This document shows positions 33,499-42,965 of a stretch of DNA of 64,000 nt, piece after piece. Position numbers and translations under genes: made by a program. The notes below the pieces were generated by a model, which searched no databases, was not told the origin of the DNA, and was given only the letters and a program-made list of their open reading frames with translations. Source of the DNA: Geminicoccaceae bacterium. Lineage in GTDB: Bacteria > Pseudomonadota > Alphaproteobacteria > Geminicoccales > Geminicoccaceae. The stretch covers positions 1 to 64,000 of the forward strand of contig JACKIN010000001.1 of assembly GCA_020638495.1 (NCBI GenBank), read 5' to 3'. Position 1 is the stretch's first letter. Each line of letters opens with the position of its first letter.

Positions 33499-34836
33499 AT
33501 GTCCAGGAACCGACTTTTGGCCTCGGCCAGCGTGGTGGCGCTAGGCCTTGTTGCGGCGGGCGGTGCTGTCGCCCAGGATCTGAAGCCGACCAGTGGCGAG
33601 ACCGTCTTCTTCCGTGGCTGGCAGTACAAGACCGACATCGTCCAGAGCAATGTCGACCGCTACAACAGCGAGCTCGACGGCAAGGTCGACTATGCCACGG
33701 TGACCGGCGACTACCCCGCGATCATGGAGACCAACCTGATCGCCGGCGCCGAGCTCGACATCCTGTACGCCAACCCGTCGCAGGCCGCGCGCTACTATGA
33801 CGGCGGCTGGGTGCTGCCGGCCGAGAGCCTGCCGAACATCGACGAGATCAAGGCGGACATGTACCCCAACATCCTCGACGCCTGGACCTACAAGGGCGAG
33901 CTGACCGGCCTCTCCTATTTCGTCAGCACGCGCGGCGTGATGCACGTCAACCTGAAGCAGTATGGCGAGCTCGGCTACACCGATGCCGACTTCCCCGCCA
34001 CCTGGGACGAGCTCTACGACCAGCTCTACGAGATCCGCGACAAGGGCGTGGAGCAGCCCTATTTGCCGCACTGGCTCTCGGAGTGGTACGGCATCTCGTG
34101 GGGCTTCGTCTTCGAGGTCATGAACCGCGGTGGGGATTTCGCCGACCCCGAGACGCACCAGCCGACGCTCGACACCTCCGAGGGCGGCCCGGCCTGGGCG
34201 ACGCTCGAGGACTGGAAGCGCATCTTCAACGACGGGCTCGTGCCCGAGGAGGTGCTGACCTACAACGAGAGCGCCTATATCGACGCCTATGCTTCCGGCC
34301 GTTACGTCTTCAGCCCGCAGCAGCTCTACGATCTCGAGACGTTCAACCGGCCCGATCGCTCGCAGATCGCGGGCGAGGCGAGCCTCCTGCCGTATCAGGG
34401 CCAGAGCTGGGGCCTGCTCGACAGCGCCGTCTACCTGATGACGTCGCGCGAGCGTGACGAAGCGCATACCGACGACGTCAAGAAGTTCGCCTCCTGGTAC
34501 GGCTTCAAGGATCAGAACGGCGAGATTTTCGTTGGCCAGCGCTGGATGCAGGAATCGATGCTCTTCTCCGGCTACAAGTCGGTGATGGAGAGCGAGGCCA
34601 CGGCCGAGCGCATGAAGGGTGCCCTGGCCCGGCCCGGCGATGTCGAGGCGGTGCTCGGGGTCTACGCCGAGACGCCCTACCCAAAGGGCATCTGGAATGT
34701 CGTCTGGTCGGAGGAGTTCAACTCCTGGCTGCGCGAGGAGCTGCAGGCCTTTATCCTCGACGATGGCGACATCGGCGACATGCTCGAATCGATCAACGAG
34801 AAGATCACCGAGCTGAACGCCAAATACGGGATCTGA
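33499..34836 (+). CDS. Sugar/polyol ABC transporter substrate-binding protein
   Basis: The 445-residue secreted protein has a Sec signal (about residues 1-25, ending AAGGAVAQ) and belongs to the extracellular solute-binding family 1. Many Trp and Tyr residues (for example FFRGWQYKTD, LSEWYGISWGF) suit carbohydrate binding. It is the binding component for the permeases at 35774 and 36682 and the ATPase at 37579, from which it is separated by an SDR gene on the opposite strand. ATG 33499 has AGGAAGG directly upstream; an in-frame GTG-type start 60 bases earlier would disrupt the signal peptide. Confidence 0.89.
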   Translation: MSRNRLLASASVVALGLVAAGGAVAQDLKPTSGETVFFRGWQYKTDIVQSNVDRYNSELDGKVDYATVTGDYPAIMETNLIAGAELDILYANPSQAARYYDGGWVLPAESLPNIDEIKADMYPNILDAWTYKGELTGLSYFVSTRGVMHVNLKQYGELGYTDADFPATWDELYDQLYEIRDKGVEQPYLPHWLSEWYGISWGFVFEVMNRGGDFADPETHQPTLDTSEGGPAWATLEDWKRIFNDGLVPEEVLTYNESAYIDAYASGRYVFSPQQLYDLETFNRPDRSQIAGEASLLPYQGQSWGLLDSAVYLMTSRERDEAHTDDVKKFASWYGFKDQNGEIFVGQRWMQESMLFSGYKSVMESEATAERMKGALARPGDVEAVLGVYAETPYPKGIWNVVWSEEFNSWLREELQAFILDDGDIGDMLESINEKITELNAKYGI

Positions 34837-34864
34837 TCCTCAAGGCCTGATCTGGGGGCGGCGG

Positions 34865-35623
34865 CTACCAGCTCGTGTAGCCGCCGTCGACCAGGAGGAT
34901 GCTGCCGGTGGTGTAGCTCGAGGCTGGAGAGGCGAGAAAGAGCACGGCGCTCGCGATTTCCTCCGGCTCGGCGAACCGGCCCATCGGCGTCATCTCGGCC
35001 CAGATCCTGGCCCATTCGCTATTGGCGAGCCCGAGCTTCGTCATCTCGGTGAGCGTGTAGCTCGGGGCCACCGCGTTGACCCGTACCCCCTTGCTCGCCA
35101 GCTCCACCGCCAGTGACTTGGTCAGCATGTGCACCGCACCCTTGGACGCGTTGTAGTGCGCCTGGGGTTGCGGCTTGTCGGCGATCACGCCGGAGTTCGA
35201 GCCGATATTGACGATGCTGCCGCCGCCGGCCTCGGCCATCCGTCTACCGAAGGCGCGGCAGGACCAGAACATCGCGTTGAGATTGACGTCGATCACCTCG
35301 CGCCACTCGTCGTCGGGGATCTCCGTCACGGGCGTGTTGCGGCAGATGCCGACGCAGTTGACGAGGACGTCGATGCCGCCGGCCTCGGCCCAGACCGCTT
35401 CGGCCATGGCCTCGACGGCGGCGGCGTCGCGCAGGTCGAGGGCCCTGTGTCGAGCATCGAGCCGGCCGGCAGCTGCCGCCACGAGATCGGCCTCACGGTC
35501 CACCAGCCAGAGCGCCGCACCGGCATCGCGGAGCGCCTCGGCCGAGGCGAAGCCGATGCCGCGCGCCGCACCGGTCACCACCGCCCGCCGGCCATCCAGC
35601 CTGAACCGCTCGAGATAACCCAT
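34865..35623 (-). CDS. SDR family oxidoreductase
   Basis: The 252-residue short-chain dehydrogenase has the cofactor motif TGAARGIG (about residues 18-25), Asp in LVDRE for NAD, NCVGI, catalytic Ser in IGSNSG, Tyr-Lys in YNASKGA and the C-terminal SILLVDGGYTSW. It resembles polyol/sugar dehydrogenases. It is flanked by transporter genes reading the other way, which suggests it oxidises their cargo. The frame is open 150 bases further upstream, but ATG 35623 with AAAGGGA before it gives the family N-terminus. A GGCGGCTAC/GTAGCCGCC hairpin (34860-34885) overlaps its stop. Confidence 0.89.
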   Translation of the reverse strand: MGYLERFRLDGRRAVVTGAARGIGFASAEALRDAGAALWLVDREADLVAAAAGRLDARHRALDLRDAAAVEAMAEAVWAEAGGIDVLVNCVGICRNTPVTEIPDDEWREVIDVNLNAMFWSCRAFGRRMAEAGGGSIVNIGSNSGVIADKPQPQAHYNASKGAVHMLTKSLAVELASKGVRVNAVAPSYTLTEMTKLGLANSEWARIWAEMTPMGRFAEPEEIASAVLFLASPASSYTTGSILLVDGGYTSW

Positions 35624-35773
35624 AATCCATTCCCTTTCGCCGCACCGTGTCCGGCACGTGCTTGACGCCGGCCAACCCCGCCCCGAACATGGCGCCAATC
35701 GAGGGGTTGCGGCAACCTTGCCCGAACGTCCCCGAGGAACAGGCCGGCAAACCGGCTCGATGAGGGGGAACAT

Positions 35774-36682
35774 GTGGCAGGTCAGGTGACCAGCACCGGC
35801 CGGACGAGCGAGCTATCGAACCTGCAGTTCGCGCTCTTGATGGCGCTGCCGGTGCTGCTCTTCCTCGTCCTCGTGGTGGCCTATCCGCTCGGCTACGCGC
35901 TCTGGATGAGCTTCCAGCAGATCGTCTTCTTCGGCGGCTACCGGACGAATTTCGTCGGGCTCGCCAACTACGCGACGATGCTCGGCGACGACAAGTTCTG
36001 GTGGTCGATCTGGGTCACCGTCCGCTTCACCGTCGAGTCCGTCCTGCTCGCCATGGCGATCGGGCTCGCTCTGGCGCTCCTTTTGAACCGGCCGATGCGT
36101 CGGCCGGGCCTGATCCGCACGATCATCATGCTGCCCTGGTGCGTCTCGCTCTACGGCACCGGCATCATGTTCTCCTACCTCGCCACCGGGCAGACCGGCT
36201 TCGCCACCGCCATCGCCTTCTTCTTCGGCGCCGACCGGCCGGTCAGCTTCGTCAACCGGCAGTGGGTGATCGAGGTGCTGGCCATCGGCAATGCCTGGAA
36301 CATGGCGCCGCTCGTCGCGTTCTTCCTGCTCGCCAACCTGAAGACGATCCCGACCCGGCTCTACGACCTGGCCGCCATCGACCGGATGTCGCCGCTCGAG
36401 ACGTTCTGGAACGTCACCCTGCCGCCGCTCCGCTTCACGCTCTTCGTCTTCACCTGCATCACCACGGTGCTGTCGATGAAGCTCTTCGACTTCATCTTCG
36501 TGCTCTCCGGCGGTGGCCCCGGGACGGCCTCGGCGGTGATGACCTACCAGATCTACAAGATCAGCTTTCGCGATCTCAATCTCGGCTACGGCGCCGCACA
36601 GTCCTTCGTCCTGCTCTTCCTCATCGTCGGCTCCACCATGACGCTCTATGCGCTCTGGGGAAGGCGCGAGGCGGCACGCTGA
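35774..36682 (+). CDS. Sugar ABC transporter permease (MalF type)
   Basis: The 302-residue permease has about six membrane helices, an EAA-type loop (YDLAAIDRMSPLETFWNVTL, about 200-219) and SGGGPGTASAVMTY in the later periplasmic part. Its start is GTG 35774; an ATG two bases earlier is out of frame. GAGGGGGAA precedes it. The stop shares one base with the ATG of the next permease (TGATG). It forms a heterodimeric channel with that protein. Confidence 0.9.
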   Translation: MAGQVTSTGRTSELSNLQFALLMALPVLLFLVLVVAYPLGYALWMSFQQIVFFGGYRTNFVGLANYATMLGDDKFWWSIWVTVRFTVESVLLAMAIGLALALLLNRPMRRPGLIRTIIMLPWCVSLYGTGIMFSYLATGQTGFATAIAFFFGADRPVSFVNRQWVIEVLAIGNAWNMAPLVAFFLLANLKTIPTRLYDLAAIDRMSPLETFWNVTLPPLRFTLFVFTCITTVLSMKLFDFIFVLSGGGPGTASAVMTYQIYKISFRDLNLGYGAAQSFVLLFLIVGSTMTLYALWGRREAAR

Positions 36683-37545
36683 TGCAGCGGCGCATGACGC
36701 TCTGGGCGTGGCTCGGCATCGCGGTCGCCGTGGTCTGGACGCTCTTGCCGATCTACTGGTTCTTGAAGATGTCGCTGCTCACGCCCGACGAGATCGCGCG
36801 GTTCCCGCCGCCGCTCGTCCCGCTCGATCCGACGCCGGCGGCCTATTTCAACATCTTCGGCTTCGACTACCAGGTGACGCCCGAGCTCGTGCGCCGCGCC
36901 TCGGGTCAGGCGGGGCAGATCATCAACGGCCTGATCAACAGCCTCATCGTCTCGATCGTCGTGACCGCCATCACCATGCTCGTCGTGGTGCCGCTCGCCT
37001 ACGTCTTCGCCCGGCTCGACTTCCGCTTCAAGCAGGCGCTCCTGATCACCATCCTGCTCTCGGTGGCGCTGCCGCCGGTCTCGACGCTCATTCCCTTCTA
37101 TGCCCTCTACGTGCAGCTCGGCCTCGCCGGCACGCTCTTCGGGCTGATCGTCGTCACGCTGACGATCACCATTCCCTTCGTCACCTGGATGCTCATCGGC
37201 TATCTGCGCAACCTGCCGCCGGTCGAGCGGCTGGCCCGGGTCGACGGCTACTCGCGGCTCGAGACGCTGGTCTTCATCGTCATCCCGCTGGCCAGGAGCG
37301 GCATCGCCGTCGCCGCCGTCATCGCCTTCCTCTTCGCCTGGAACGAGTACACCTACGCGCTTGTGCTGGTGAACGGCACGCCGGCCAACACCCTGGCGAC
37401 GGCGCTTTCGGGCTTTCTCTTCCAGCACCCCGAGCCTTCGCATCTGGCCGCCGCCCTCGTGGTTTCTATCCTGCCGCCGGTGCTCGTCGCCTATTTCCTG
37501 CAGCGCCACATCGCCGAGATGAACCTCGTGGATCCGATCCGTTGA
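36682..37545 (+). CDS. Sugar ABC transporter permease (MalG type)
   Basis: The 287-residue permease has about six helices. An unusually long first periplasmic loop (about residues 35-85) includes YFNIFGFDYQV. The EAA loop is degenerate (PPVERLARVDGYSRLETLVF). It ends LQRHIAEMNLVDPIR. The frame is open far upstream inside the preceding permease, but ATG 36682 at the TGATG junction is the natural start. The ATPase gene follows 33 bases later. Confidence 0.9.
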   Translation: MQRRMTLWAWLGIAVAVVWTLLPIYWFLKMSLLTPDEIARFPPPLVPLDPTPAAYFNIFGFDYQVTPELVRRASGQAGQIINGLINSLIVSIVVTAITMLVVVPLAYVFARLDFRFKQALLITILLSVALPPVSTLIPFYALYVQLGLAGTLFGLIVVTLTITIPFVTWMLIGYLRNLPPVERLARVDGYSRLETLVFIVIPLARSGIAVAAVIAFLFAWNEYTYALVLVNGTPANTLATALSGFLFQHPEPSHLAAALVVSILPPVLVAYFLQRHIAEMNLVDPIR

Positions 37546-37578
37546 CGGCCGATCCGCTGAAGCCACCAGGGACCTGAC

Positions 37579-38631
37579 ATGGCCGGCATCCGCCTCGACC
37601 ACCTGAAGAAGAGCTTCGGCGCCTTCACCGCCGTCCAGGATCTCGATCTCGACGTCACCGACGGCGAGTTCCTGGTGCTGCTCGGCCCTTCGGGCTGCGG
37701 CAAGACGACCACGCTCAACTGCATCGCCGGGCTCGAGACGCCATCCGCGGGCCGCATCCTCTTCGACGGCCGCGACGTCACCAGCGACCCGCCGCACAGC
37801 CGCAACATCGCCATGGTCTTCCAGTCGGCGCTGCTCTACCCGCACATGACAGCGGCGGCCAATATCGAGGCCAGCCTGCGCCGCTCCGACCTCGCCCCCG
37901 AAGAGCGCCGCCGGCGGATCGACGACGCCGTTTCGATGCTCGAGATCGGCGACCTGCTCGACAAGCTGCCGAGCGAGATGTCCGGCGGCCAGCGCCAGCG
38001 CGTCGCCACCGCCAAGGCAATCGTCCGCCAGCCCACGGCCTTCCTGCTCGACGAGCCGCTCTCGGCCCTCGACGCGGCGCTGCGCATGACGCTGCGCGCC
38101 GAGATCGTGAACCTGCAGAAGCGGCTCGGCTCGACCACGGTGTTCGTCACCCACGACCAGGTCGAGGCGATGACCATGGGCGACCGGATCGCCGTCATGA
38201 ATGGCGGCCGGCTGGAGCAGATCGGCACGCCGAGCGAGATCTACGAGCGGCCACGGAGCCTCTTCGTCGCCGGCTTCGTCGGCTCGCCGCCGATGAACCT
38301 GATCCGGGGCGAGGTGGCCGACGGCGTGTTCGCGGCGGGCGAGCTTCGCGTGCCGCTCGCGGCGGCACCAGGCCCTGTCACCCTCGGTGTGCGGCCGCAG
38401 CACCTCCACGTCCGCGCCGAGGGCGGCCTGCCCTGCGCCATCTTCGCGCTCGAGCGCCTCGGCCGGGAGACCGTGCTCATCGTCGAGGACAGGGCGCGCA
38501 ACCGTCTACGGCTGCTGGTCGAGGCGGAGTTCGAAGGCCGGGTCGGCGATCCGTTGGACGTCGCCCCCGATCCCGCCCGCTGCCTTCTCTTCGACGACGC
38601 GAGCGGCCTGATCCACGCACCAGCCAACTGA
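37579..38631 (+). CDS. Sugar ABC transporter ATP-binding protein (UgpC/MalK type)
   Basis: The 350-residue ATPase has Walker A GPSGCGKTT, Q loop VFQSALLYPHMT, signature MSGGQRQRVATAKAI, Walker B FLLDEPLSALD and switch THDQVEAMT. A MalK-like regulatory C-terminal domain follows. It drives the permeases at 35774 and 36682. The third sugar transporter, on the opposite strand from 39637, has no ATPase gene of its own, so this protein is a plausible shared motor. It is followed ten bases later by an oxidoreductase gene. Confidence 0.93.
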   Translation: MAGIRLDHLKKSFGAFTAVQDLDLDVTDGEFLVLLGPSGCGKTTTLNCIAGLETPSAGRILFDGRDVTSDPPHSRNIAMVFQSALLYPHMTAAANIEASLRRSDLAPEERRRRIDDAVSMLEIGDLLDKLPSEMSGGQRQRVATAKAIVRQPTAFLLDEPLSALDAALRMTLRAEIVNLQKRLGSTTVFVTHDQVEAMTMGDRIAVMNGGRLEQIGTPSEIYERPRSLFVAGFVGSPPMNLIRGEVADGVFAAGELRVPLAAAPGPVTLGVRPQHLHVRAEGGLPCAIFALERLGRETVLIVEDRARNRLRLLVEAEFEGRVGDPLDVAPDPARCLLFDDASGLIHAPAN

Positions 38632-38641
38632 AGGAACGGAC

Positions 38642-39640
38642 ATGGCAAAGCTGCGCATGGGTGTCGTCGGCCTCGGCTTCATGGGCTCGCTGCACGCGCG
38701 CCTCTGGCACGAGCTGCCGAACACCGAGCTCGTCGCCGTGGCGGACCTCGACCCGGCCACGGGCGAGCCGCTCGCCAGGAAGTATGGCTGTGCGTTCCAT
38801 GCCGACCCGGCCGACCTTTTTGCCCGCGCCGACATCGACGCCGTCAGCATCGTCACGCCCGACCGCCACCATGTGGCACCCGCCACTGCCGCCGCGGCCG
38901 CCGGCAAGCACATCCTGCTCGAGAAGCCGATGGCCCACACCGGTGCCGCGGCGGCCGAGATCGCGGCCGCGGTCGAGCAGCATGGCGTGCGGCTGATGGT
39001 GGCCCACGTGCTCCGCTTCGATCCGCGCTATGTTCAGCTCCGGGCCGCCGCCGATCCGGAGACCTTCGGCGAGGCCATCCATCTGCGCGCCAAGCGCAAC
39101 AGCGTGCGCGGCCTCGCGCAAAGGCTCGGTGCCAATTCCTCTGTCCTCTATTATCTCGGCGTCCACGACGTCGACATGCTGCAATGGGTGGCCCGCTCGC
39201 CGATCACGCGGGTCTATGCCCAGAAGGTGCAGAAGCTCTCGAACGGCAACGAGGACGCGCTCTACGCCGTGCTCAACTTCGCCAGTGGCGCCATTGGCAC
39301 GCTGGACTACAGCTGGGCCTGGCCCGACGGCCTGCCCAACGGCTACTGGGTGCATCTCGAGGCCGTCGGCACGAAGAGCGCCGCCTTCCTCGAGGTCCGC
39401 GACCAGGGCCTGCACCTCGTCGGCGAGACCGGCACGGTGGGCGCCGACACCCATCTCTGGCCGGAGATCAACGGCAAGATCATCGGCGACCTGCGCGACG
39501 AGCTGCTGCACTTCGCCGAGGCGGTGCAGAGCGGCGAGCCCTTCGTCCAGGACTGGCGGGACGCCCAGGACGCGATCCGCGTGCTCGATGCGCTCTTCGC
39601 GTCGGTCGACCAGGGTGCTCCCGTCGACGTTCGACGCTAG
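38642..39640 (+). CDS. Gfo/Idh/MocA family oxidoreductase
   Basis: The 332-residue NAD(P)-dependent sugar oxidoreductase has an N-terminal Rossmann fold (VVGLGFMGSLHARLW, about 7-21). The conserved LLEKPMAHT follows at about 98-106. A C-terminal domain contains the catalytic-type HDVDMLQW (Asp-x-x-x), typical of inositol 2-dehydrogenase and glucose-fructose oxidoreductase relatives. It probably oxidises or isomerises the sugar imported by the transporter upstream. GGAACGG precedes the ATG. Its TAG lies within a CTAG shared with the stop of the convergent permease gene. Confidence 0.9.
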   Translation: MAKLRMGVVGLGFMGSLHARLWHELPNTELVAVADLDPATGEPLARKYGCAFHADPADLFARADIDAVSIVTPDRHHVAPATAAAAAGKHILLEKPMAHTGAAAAEIAAAVEQHGVRLMVAHVLRFDPRYVQLRAAADPETFGEAIHLRAKRNSVRGLAQRLGANSSVLYYLGVHDVDMLQWVARSPITRVYAQKVQKLSNGNEDALYAVLNFASGAIGTLDYSWAWPDGLPNGYWVHLEAVGTKSAAFLEVRDQGLHLVGETGTVGADTHLWPEINGKIIGDLRDELLHFAEAVQSGEPFVQDWRDAQDAIRVLDALFASVDQGAPVDVRR

Positions 39641-40527
39641 CCCTTGACGGCACCCGCCAGCAGCCCCTCGACGACATAACGCCAGACCAGCACGACCAGG
39701 AGCAGGGTCGGCAGCACGGCGATGAAGATGGCGCTGTTGAGCAGGCTCCAGGAGACGTCGGTGTTGCGTGCCAGGGCCGCCATGACGACCGAGAGCGGCC
39801 GGGAGCGGGCGTCGCCCGAGAGCACCATCGAGAACAGGAACTCCGTGTAGGAGAGCATGAAGGCGAAGAGCCCGGTGGCGCACACCGCCGGCAAAGCGAG
39901 GGGCAGGGCCACCCGGAGGAAGCTCTGCAGGCGGCTGCAGCCGTCGATTACCGCCGCCTCGAACAGCTCCTCCGGCAGCTTCCGGAAGAAGACCGAGAGG
40001 ATGAGGATGGTGAACGGCAGCGAGCGGGCGGTATGCACCAGCACCACAGCGAGCTTGGTGCCGAGCAGGTCGAGGCCGTCCACCAGCAGGTAGATCGGCG
40101 TGACGAGGGCCACGGCCGGCACCAGCGGGCTGAGGATCAAAAAGAGGAAGGCCGGCTTCTTGCGCGGGAAGGCGAAGCGGGCGAAGGCGAAGGCGGCCGG
40201 TGCGCCGAGCAGCAGGTTGAGGGCGAGGACGCTGGTCGAGATCTGCGCCGAGTTCCACAGGCTCCGCGGCACCTGTCGGGCCGCGTCGGAGATCATGGCC
40301 CGGTTCGCGCCCTCGGCCATGTAGGCGGCTGGCAGCCGGCCTGTGAAGATGTAGCGGTAGTTGTCGAGCGTCATGCCGCCTTCCAGGACCGAGCGGTCGC
40401 GATCGAAGAGGATCCGGTCGGGCACGACGCTGCCGAAGGCGGCGAGCAGGATGGGGCCGGCGGCGAAGGCGAGGACGAGCAATGCTGCCAGATTCACGAT
40501 CAGCCGGTCGGCCAGCCGGCCGGTCAC
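39637..40527 (-). CDS. Sugar ABC transporter permease (MalG type)
   Basis: The 296-residue inner-membrane permease has about six helices, an EAA-type loop in LFEAAVIDGCSRLQSFLRVAL and the MalG-type ending VEGLLAGAVKG. It pairs with the permease encoded immediately upstream, whose stop overlaps its start by four bases. Its stop codon overlaps that of the convergent oxidoreductase gene. The operon (binding protein, two permeases) has no ATPase gene. Confidence 0.9.
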   Translation of the reverse strand: MTGRLADRLIVNLAALLVLAFAAGPILLAAFGSVVPDRILFDRDRSVLEGGMTLDNYRYIFTGRLPAAYMAEGANRAMISDAARQVPRSLWNSAQISTSVLALNLLLGAPAAFAFARFAFPRKKPAFLFLILSPLVPAVALVTPIYLLVDGLDLLGTKLAVVLVHTARSLPFTILILSVFFRKLPEELFEAAVIDGCSRLQSFLRVALPLALPAVCATGLFAFMLSYTEFLFSMVLSGDARSRPLSVVMAALARNTDVSWSLLNSAIFIAVLPTLLLVVLVWRYVVEGLLAGAVKG

Positions 40528-41441
40528 GGCGCCTCGTCCTCGGTCGCGGCGAAGAGATCGGAGGGCAGGGCACGGGTGATGGCGACGATCATCAGGCCGG
40601 CCATGGCGACGACGAGAAAGGCGACCGCCGAGCCGGCGCCGAAATCGTACATCGAGAAGCTCTCCCGCCAGATCTGGAAGGAGAGGAGGGAGGTGGCGGT
40701 GCCGGGACCGCCGCCGGTCATGGCGTAGACCACGTCATAGGTCGTGAAGGCGGTGAGCGCGTTGTAGACGAGGAGGACCACGACCATCGCCTTGATCGCC
40801 GGCCAGACGACGAAGCGAAAGCGTTGCCAGGCATTGGCCCCGTCGATCCTGGCGGCCTCGAAGAGGGCGGGATCGATGGTCGAGAGGGCTGCCATGATCA
40901 GCACGACCGAGAATGGCACCTGCGACCAGATATGGGCCACAGCGACCGAGGCGAAGGCGAGGCTCGGGTCGCTTAGCCAGGGGATCGAGCTGGTGATCAG
41001 GCCGAGATCCCGCAGCCAGGTGTTGAGCATGCCCCAGCTCGGGTTGAAGACCCAGATCCAGAGCACGGCGGTGATGGCACCGGGCAGGACCCATGGCAGC
41101 AGCACGACCGAGCGGAGCACGGCCCGGCCAGTGAATCGCCGCTGCAGCAGGAGTGCCGTCGCAATGCCGAGGCCGACCACGACGGGGGCGGTGACCGCAG
41201 TGAACAGGAGCGAGTTCTTCAGCGTCGTCAGAAAGAAAGGGCCGGCGATCACCTTGCGGTAATTGTCGAGCCCGGACCAGCTCAGCTCGTCCGGAAAGAG
41301 GAAATGCGCCGAGTGCAGGCTGGTCCAGAGCGTGTGGCCGATGGGCACGACGGTGAAGAGCGTGACGAGGAGCAACGGCGCGCCCACCCAGAGGACGGGG
41401 AAGCGCGCCGATCGCCACATGCCTCGCTGGTCGCCACTCAC
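40524..41441 (-). CDS. Sugar ABC transporter permease (MalF type)
   Basis: The 305-residue permease has about six helices, an EAA loop in LFEAARIDGANAWQRFRFVV and the TGGGPGTATSLLSFQI stretch typical of MalF-type proteins. GTG 41441 is the start. It sits 25 bases after the binding-protein gene, and its stop overlaps the following permease start. It forms the channel for the sugar-binding protein at 41467. Confidence 0.9.
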   Translation of the reverse strand: MSGDQRGMWRSARFPVLWVGAPLLLVTLFTVVPIGHTLWTSLHSAHFLFPDELSWSGLDNYRKVIAGPFFLTTLKNSLLFTAVTAPVVVGLGIATALLLQRRFTGRAVLRSVVLLPWVLPGAITAVLWIWVFNPSWGMLNTWLRDLGLITSSIPWLSDPSLAFASVAVAHIWSQVPFSVVLIMAALSTIDPALFEAARIDGANAWQRFRFVVWPAIKAMVVVLLVYNALTAFTTYDVVYAMTGGGPGTATSLLSFQIWRESFSMYDFGAGSAVAFLVVAMAGLMIVAITRALPSDLFAATEDEAP

Positions 41442-41466
41442 CGGCAGGCGGCCGAAACCCGACCGG

Positions 41467-42762
41467 TCAGCGCGCCATTTGTGCGCGAAGCGCGTCCCAG
41501 CGCTCGGCCCCCTGGCTCATGACCTCCTCGACCGTGGCCTCGCCGATCATCGCCTGCGCCATCAGGGGCCTGAAGCTCGCGGCCCAGACGGCGGTCCATT
41601 CCTTCCAGGTGCCGCCGCGCGCGGTCTCGATCTGCGCCTGCAGGGTCGGCATGTCGACCCAGCCGCTCCACGCCTCGATCACCTCCGGATCCTCGAGCAA
41701 TGGCAATTGGCCGAAGCCCAGGCCCTTCTCGATCGCCCAGCGCTTGGCCACCGCGTAAGGCGGCCCGGCCATGAAATCGACAAACTTCCAGGCTGCTTCG
41801 CGCCGCTCCCGGTTCTCCGCTGCTGACGACGTGATCGCGTAGAACTTGGTGAAGCCGAGCGTCGACTGCGCCTCGCCCGGCATCCGCGCCAACGCGAACT
41901 CGCCGGCGAGCGGCTGGTCCGCCTTGTTGTTCATGGCCGCCAGCACGTAGTTGTAGACGATGGTGAAGGCGTGCTTGCCGGAGTTCATCGCCGGGATGAT
42001 GGTCGATTCGTGGTTCTCGAAGGCGACCAGGCCCTCGGCAATGACATCGCGCAGCCAGCTCAGCTGCTGGAAGGCGGCATTGTCTGGCCGGTTGAAGATG
42101 GCCTCGCCTTCCTCGTCGAAAAGGTCGCCGCCGCGGCCGTAGGCCTGCGCGACGAAGGCATCGTAGAAGTTCGGCAACTCTTGATTGAACTCGTAGACGA
42201 TCGGCCGCTCCATGCCGTTGGCCTTGAGCTTGCGAGCGGCGTCCGCCACTTCCTCCCAGGAGGTCGGCACCTCGATGGCGGCATCCTTCAGGATTCGCTG
42301 GTTGTAGATGAACGAGATGGTGTCGGCGTAGTAGGGCAGGCCGTAGAGGTGGCCGTCATAGGTCATGTCGTTGATGGTGAACCCGGCGAGGTCCTTCTTG
42401 TAGGACTCGATCGCGTCGGCAGCGATCTCGTCGAGCGGGTAGAGATAGCCGGCGGCCGCCCAGGCCGGCAGCCAGTCCTGGCCGCCATAGATCACGTCGG
42501 TGGTGGTGTTGCCGCGAAAGCGGAGCACCACGCTGTCGTGATAGTCCGGCCAGGTGTAGTCGGTGACGTTGACCTTGATGCCGGGATTTTCGGCCTCGAA
42601 CTGGCGGACATTGTCCTGGATGGTATCGAGGGAGTAGTTCCAGACGACGAACTCGAGCGTTACGTCCTTGGCGTGCACCGCAGCCGGCGGCCAGGCGGCC
42701 GCAGCGAGCAGCGAGAGTGCCGCGACGCCGGCCATTCCCATGGATCGAGACATCCCCAGCAT
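41467..42762 (-). CDS. Sugar ABC transporter substrate-binding protein
   Basis: The 431-residue secreted protein has a signal peptide of about 31 residues (ending PAAVHAKD) and an extracellular solute-binding family 1 fold. Recognisable segments are FVVWNYSLDTIQDNVRQFE, YGGQDWLPAWAAAGYLYPLD and WKFVDFMAGPPYAVAKRW. Cleft aromatics suggest a carbohydrate ligand. GGGGAGGAG lies about seven bases before ATG 42762. It opens a three-gene minus-strand operon with two permeases and no ATPase. It is divergent from the dipeptide-type transporter. Confidence 0.9.
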   Translation of the reverse strand: MLGMSRSMGMAGVAALSLLAAAAWPPAAVHAKDVTLEFVVWNYSLDTIQDNVRQFEAENPGIKVNVTDYTWPDYHDSVVLRFRGNTTTDVIYGGQDWLPAWAAAGYLYPLDEIAADAIESYKKDLAGFTINDMTYDGHLYGLPYYADTISFIYNQRILKDAAIEVPTSWEEVADAARKLKANGMERPIVYEFNQELPNFYDAFVAQAYGRGGDLFDEEGEAIFNRPDNAAFQQLSWLRDVIAEGLVAFENHESTIIPAMNSGKHAFTIVYNYVLAAMNNKADQPLAGEFALARMPGEAQSTLGFTKFYAITSSAAENRERREAAWKFVDFMAGPPYAVAKRWAIEKGLGFGQLPLLEDPEVIEAWSGWVDMPTLQAQIETARGGTWKEWTAVWAASFRPLMAQAMIGEATVEEVMSQGAERWDALRAQMAR

Positions 42763-42965
42763 GTTTTGCTCCTCCCCATATTTCCTGCCACGCTTTACTA
42801 GGTGAGGTGGGCGGGTCGAACAAGCGCCAACGCTCCGGGGCGGCCGCCGCGCGGGATTGCTGTTGCATCCGGCTCCGAACTGCGGTTCCCTGCCTCCATG
42901 ATTCGTCCAGGCGTGGCCACACGGACCGACGCCGGGCGCGAAAACGACAACAGGGGCGCACGCAA

